A stretch of DNA of 16,240 nt from CAZUGH01 sp964619785. GTDB lineage: Bacteria > Bacillota > Clostridia > Lachnospirales > Lachnospiraceae. The stretch's first letter is position 1. The number at the start of each line of letters is the position of its first letter. Of this stretch, positions 14,080 to 16,240 are shown piece after piece. The position numbers and the translations under genes were made by a program. The notes beneath the pieces are model-generated. The model made no database searches, was not told the DNA's origin, and was given only the letters and a program-made list of their open reading frames with translations. The DNA lies in assembly GCA_964619785.1 (NCBI GenBank), contig CAZUGH010000041.1:1-16240 (forward strand), read 5' to 3'.

Positions 14080-14586
14080 ATGAAGATGATAAAGGTGGAT
14101 GAGGTATTTTCTAAGGATTTGATTATGGTTGTAGCAGACCTAGCGAATGAAATATGGCATGAACACTATTCCATGATTTTAGCTAGTGACCAGATTGATT
14201 ATATGGTTGAGAAGTATCAGTCTGAGGAAGCAATTGGTAGTCAGATTATCGATGGATACAAGTACTACCTGGCAGAAGTGGATGGAGAATATGTAGGATA
14301 TATTGGTATGCAGCCACAACGCGAGGATGGGAAAATGTTTATCAGAAAGGTATACGTTTTAAAGGAATATCGTGGATTAGGGATTGCAAGTCGATTCTTT
14401 GAATTGGCGAATGAAATCGCGAAAAATGAGGGACTTACAACCTTATGGTTGACTGTTAATCGACAGAATATCGATAGTGTAGCCGTGTATCGTCATGAGG
14501 GATATGAAACCGTTCGGGAAGAGGACACACCGATTGGCAAGGGATTTGTTATGAATGACTATGTGATGGAGAAGACAGTAGAGTAA
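14080..14586 (+). CDS. GNAT-family N-acetyltransferase
   Basis: GNAT enzymes transfer acetyl from acetyl-CoA to an amine on a protein or small molecule. The 168 residues have the fold in order: an N-terminal substrate region, strand YLAEVDGEYVGYIGM, strand MFIRKVYVLKEYRG, and the acetyl-CoA pyrophosphate loop in EYRGLGIASRFF (R/QxxGxG/A). LWLTVNRQNIDSVAVYRHEGYE follows, with the Asn and Tyr positions typical of the family. The substrate cannot be read from the sequence; the layout recalls PaiA/RimI-like clostridial acetyltransferases. AAAGGA at 14063-14068 precedes the ATG at 14080; ATG 14086 is possible. It diverges from the sirtuin gene and is followed by a flavodoxin/ferredoxin gene after 17 bases. 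Confidence 0.88.
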   Translation: MKMIKVDEVFSKDLIMVVADLANEIWHEHYSMILASDQIDYMVEKYQSEEAIGSQIIDGYKYYLAEVDGEYVGYIGMQPQREDGKMFIRKVYVLKEYRGLGIASRFFELANEIAKNEGLTTLWLTVNRQNIDSVAVYRHEGYETVREEDTPIGKGFVMNDYVMEKTVE

Positions 14587-14603
14587 TAGCGATTAGCTAG
14601 GAA

Positions 14604-15407
14604 ATGGGGATTCATGTGGATATATTTTCATTATATTTTAGCCCAACTGGGGGTACAAAGAAGGTAACCGAGTTGATTGCTCGTGAATTTGGACATCATG
14701 AGAGTGTAGACTTGACAAAAGAAGGACAATATCAGAAATATGAGTTTGCCAAAGAGGATATCTGTATCATCGGAGCACCAGCCTATGGTGGACGTATTCC
14801 AGACATTATGCTCTCAAGACTTCGTCAGATGAAGGCCGATGGAGCACAGGCAATCGTCGTAATTGCTTATGGCAATCGAGCTATTGATGATGCGATGTTA
14901 GAACTGCGTAATGAATTAACGATGATAGGATTCCATGTAGTGGCAGGGTTAGAAGCCGTGACGGAACATTCCATCGTGCGTACATATGGTGCCGGAAGAC
15001 CAGACGAGAGAGACATCATAGAACTCAAGACATATGGCAATCTCTTGTGGGATGCGATGAAAAATGGTGAACGGCTAGAGGCTGTAAATGTACCTGGTAA
15101 TGAGCCGTATCGTGAATACAATGGTGTTCCTGCAAAACCTAAATCAGGAAAAGGATGTACGCATTGTGGTACCTGCGTCAATCTATGCCCAGTTGGTGCC
15201 ATTACAAAAGATGACAAGCACATCAACACAGATAATAATCGTTGTATCTCCTGTATGCGATGCGTAAAGGAATGTCCGGTAGGAGCCAGAATGGTGAATA
15301 AACTTGTGATGGCAGCGATGAATAAGAAGCTGAAGAAGTTATGTGCCGGTCACAAGGAAAATGTTTTGTATTGGAAAGAAACACTGGATCTGCATACACA
15401 GAAGTAG
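14604..15407 (+). CDS. EFR1-type flavodoxin/ferredoxin fusion protein
   Basis: A soluble electron-transfer protein. The N-terminal half is flavodoxin-like, with the FMN phosphate loop SPTGGTKK (13-20) and a second flavin-contact segment GAPAYGGRIPD. The C-terminal part has two [4Fe-4S] motifs, CTHCGTCVNLCP (residues about 185-196) and CISCMRCVKECP (about 213-224). Total length is 267 residues. Such proteins are common in clostridia and probably pass electrons between FMN and iron-sulfur clusters; the partners are unknown. The start is doubtful. ATG 14604 has no ribosome binding site at a workable distance, whereas GTG 14616 (giving MDIFSLYFSPTGG) has GGGGA (14606-14610) five bases upstream and fits the family better. 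It may be transcribed with the GNAT gene. Confidence 0.88.
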   Translation: MGIHVDIFSLYFSPTGGTKKVTELIAREFGHHESVDLTKEGQYQKYEFAKEDICIIGAPAYGGRIPDIMLSRLRQMKADGAQAIVVIAYGNRAIDDAMLELRNELTMIGFHVVAGLEAVTEHSIVRTYGAGRPDERDIIELKTYGNLLWDAMKNGERLEAVNVPGNEPYREYNGVPAKPKSGKGCTHCGTCVNLCPVGAITKDDKHINTDNNRCISCMRCVKECPVGARMVNKLVMAAMNKKLKKLCAGHKENVLYWKETLDLHTQK

Positions 15408-15417
15408 GAAGGTGATT

Positions 15418-16240
15418 ATGGTTTATCTGAGTGAAATCTATCTGCCTGGTCAATCCGCGGAGGAACGTTTTCTCCACGATATCAAGCGAACTTGCTATAA
15501 TAGTTACTATCCATTTCAGATTTTCCCTGAGATGGGTCTAGATCAACTTCGGTTTACCGAGGTGAGCATATTGTATGGTGGTAATGGTTCTGGCAAGACA
15601 ACTTTGCTTAACGTCATCGCAGATAAGCTGCGGGCAAAACGTCAGACGGCTTACAACCGGTCCAATTTCTTCATGGACTTTGTAGAACGATGCGAGTTGG
15701 AGTTTCTAAACCCGAATATCGACAACTGTCACATCATCACAAGCGATGATGTGTTTGATTATATGCTAGATGTCAGGCATATGAACCAAAACATCGATGT
15801 AAAACGTGATGAGATGTTTGAAGAATACATGGAATTGAAGCATAGTGACTTCAAATTCAGAACAATGGACGACTATGAGACATTAAAGAAAGTCAATCTT
15901 GCCAGGAGCAAGACACAATCCAAATTTATACGACACGAGCTTGTAGATAACGTGCGAGAATTTTCAAATGGAGAAAGCGCATTTCAGTATTTTGTGAGAA
16001 AAATCGATGAGAGCGGCCTCTTCCTGCTTGACGAGCCAGAGAACAGCCTCTCCCCAGAAAAGCAGATTGAACTAGTGCAATTCATTGAAAACTCAGCGAG
16101 ATTCTATAACTGTCAATTTATCATAGCAACACATTCACCATTCGTGTTATCGATGGCAGGTGCGACTTTATACGACCTTGACAGTAGACCAGCAGCGAGA
16201 AACAAGTGGACACAGCTTAAGAATGTGAGAGCCTACTATG
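15418..16240 (+). CDS. AAA/ABC-type ATPase, 3' end cut by window edge
   Basis: An open frame of 274 codons runs off the right edge. The ATG at 15418 follows AGGAAGGTG, 10 bases after the flavodoxin stop. Motifs in order are Walker A GGNGSGKTT (54-62, Lys60), the ABC-type signature FSNGES (182-187), Walker B LFLLDEPENSLS (about 201-212) with Glu206, and switch His239 in ATHSPF. The span between Walker A and the signature is only about 120 residues and has no long coiled coil, so this is a compact OLD/RecF-like ABC ATPase rather than an SMC or transporter protein. There is no partner membrane gene in view. Related ATPases occur in repair, in phage defence and as uncharacterised housekeeping proteins; none can be chosen here. 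Any nuclease domain would lie beyond the edge. Confidence 0.9.
   Translation, partial: MVYLSEIYLPGQSAEERFLHDIKRTCYNSYYPFQIFPEMGLDQLRFTEVSILYGGNGSGKTTLLNVIADKLRAKRQTAYNRSNFFMDFVERCELEFLNPNIDNCHIITSDDVFDYMLDVRHMNQNIDVKRDEMFEEYMELKHSDFKFRTMDDYETLKKVNLARSKTQSKFIRHELVDNVREFSNGESAFQYFVRKIDESGLFLLDEPENSLSPEKQIELVQFIENSARFYNCQFIIATHSPFVLSMAGATLYDLDSRPAARNKWTQLKNVRAYY

Noticed and set aside
1..16240. CRISPR array, insertion sequence or prophage
   Set aside because: I found no regularly spaced direct repeats, transposase motifs or phage genes on either strand.

Overview
The window looks like chromosomal DNA of a Gram-positive anaerobe of the class Clostridia, probably Lachnospiraceae. This is an inference, not a database result. 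The support is moderately AT-rich DNA, strong AGGAGG-type ribosome binding sites, TTG/GTG starts, an argCJBD cluster for the cyclic arginine pathway, comEA/comEC next to holA, a tRNA-Ser gene without encoded CCA, and an EFR1-type flavodoxin/ferredoxin protein. I see no insertion sequence, prophage, CRISPR array or obvious base-composition break. Coding density is high and no gene-free stretch exceeds 300 bases; the longest is the 254-base argG/argC intergenic region.

Region 1 (1-5494) is arginine biosynthesis. argG runs leftward and is cut by the window edge. argC-argJ-argB-argD run rightward as a tight operon that makes N-acetylornithine from glutamate and recycles the acetyl group. The shared intergenic region carries two divergent promoters, one good ArgR/AhrC box and several TGCAT half-sites. 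Region 2 (5495-6000) is a small DMT-type membrane protein whose ribosome binding site and start codon lie in the 3' arm and U-tract of a long hairpin just after argD.

Region 3 (6001-13014) is a competence-type cluster with an unusual insert. comEA is followed by an OmpR-family response regulator, its sensor kinase, a GerMN-domain lipoprotein, comEC and holA. The comEA-to-comEC genes overlap or lie within 30 bases of each other, so the two-component system and lipoprotein are probably co-transcribed with the DNA-uptake genes. The regulator-kinase-GerMN lipoprotein order resembles MtrA-MtrB-LpqB of actinobacteria. The 5' part of comEC contains a dense run of perfect inverted repeats that no annotated feature explains.

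Region 4 (13015-16240) holds a tRNA-Ser(CGA) gene with its own promoter and terminator, a leftward sirtuin deacylase (cobB type), a divergent GNAT acetyltransferase, an EFR1-type flavodoxin/ferredoxin protein and an ABC-type/AAA ATPase that runs off the right edge.

The observations most worth a second look are the TCS/lipoprotein insert between comEA and comEC, the intragenic hairpin cluster in comEC, and the hairpin that combines terminator-like features with start-site occlusion after argD.
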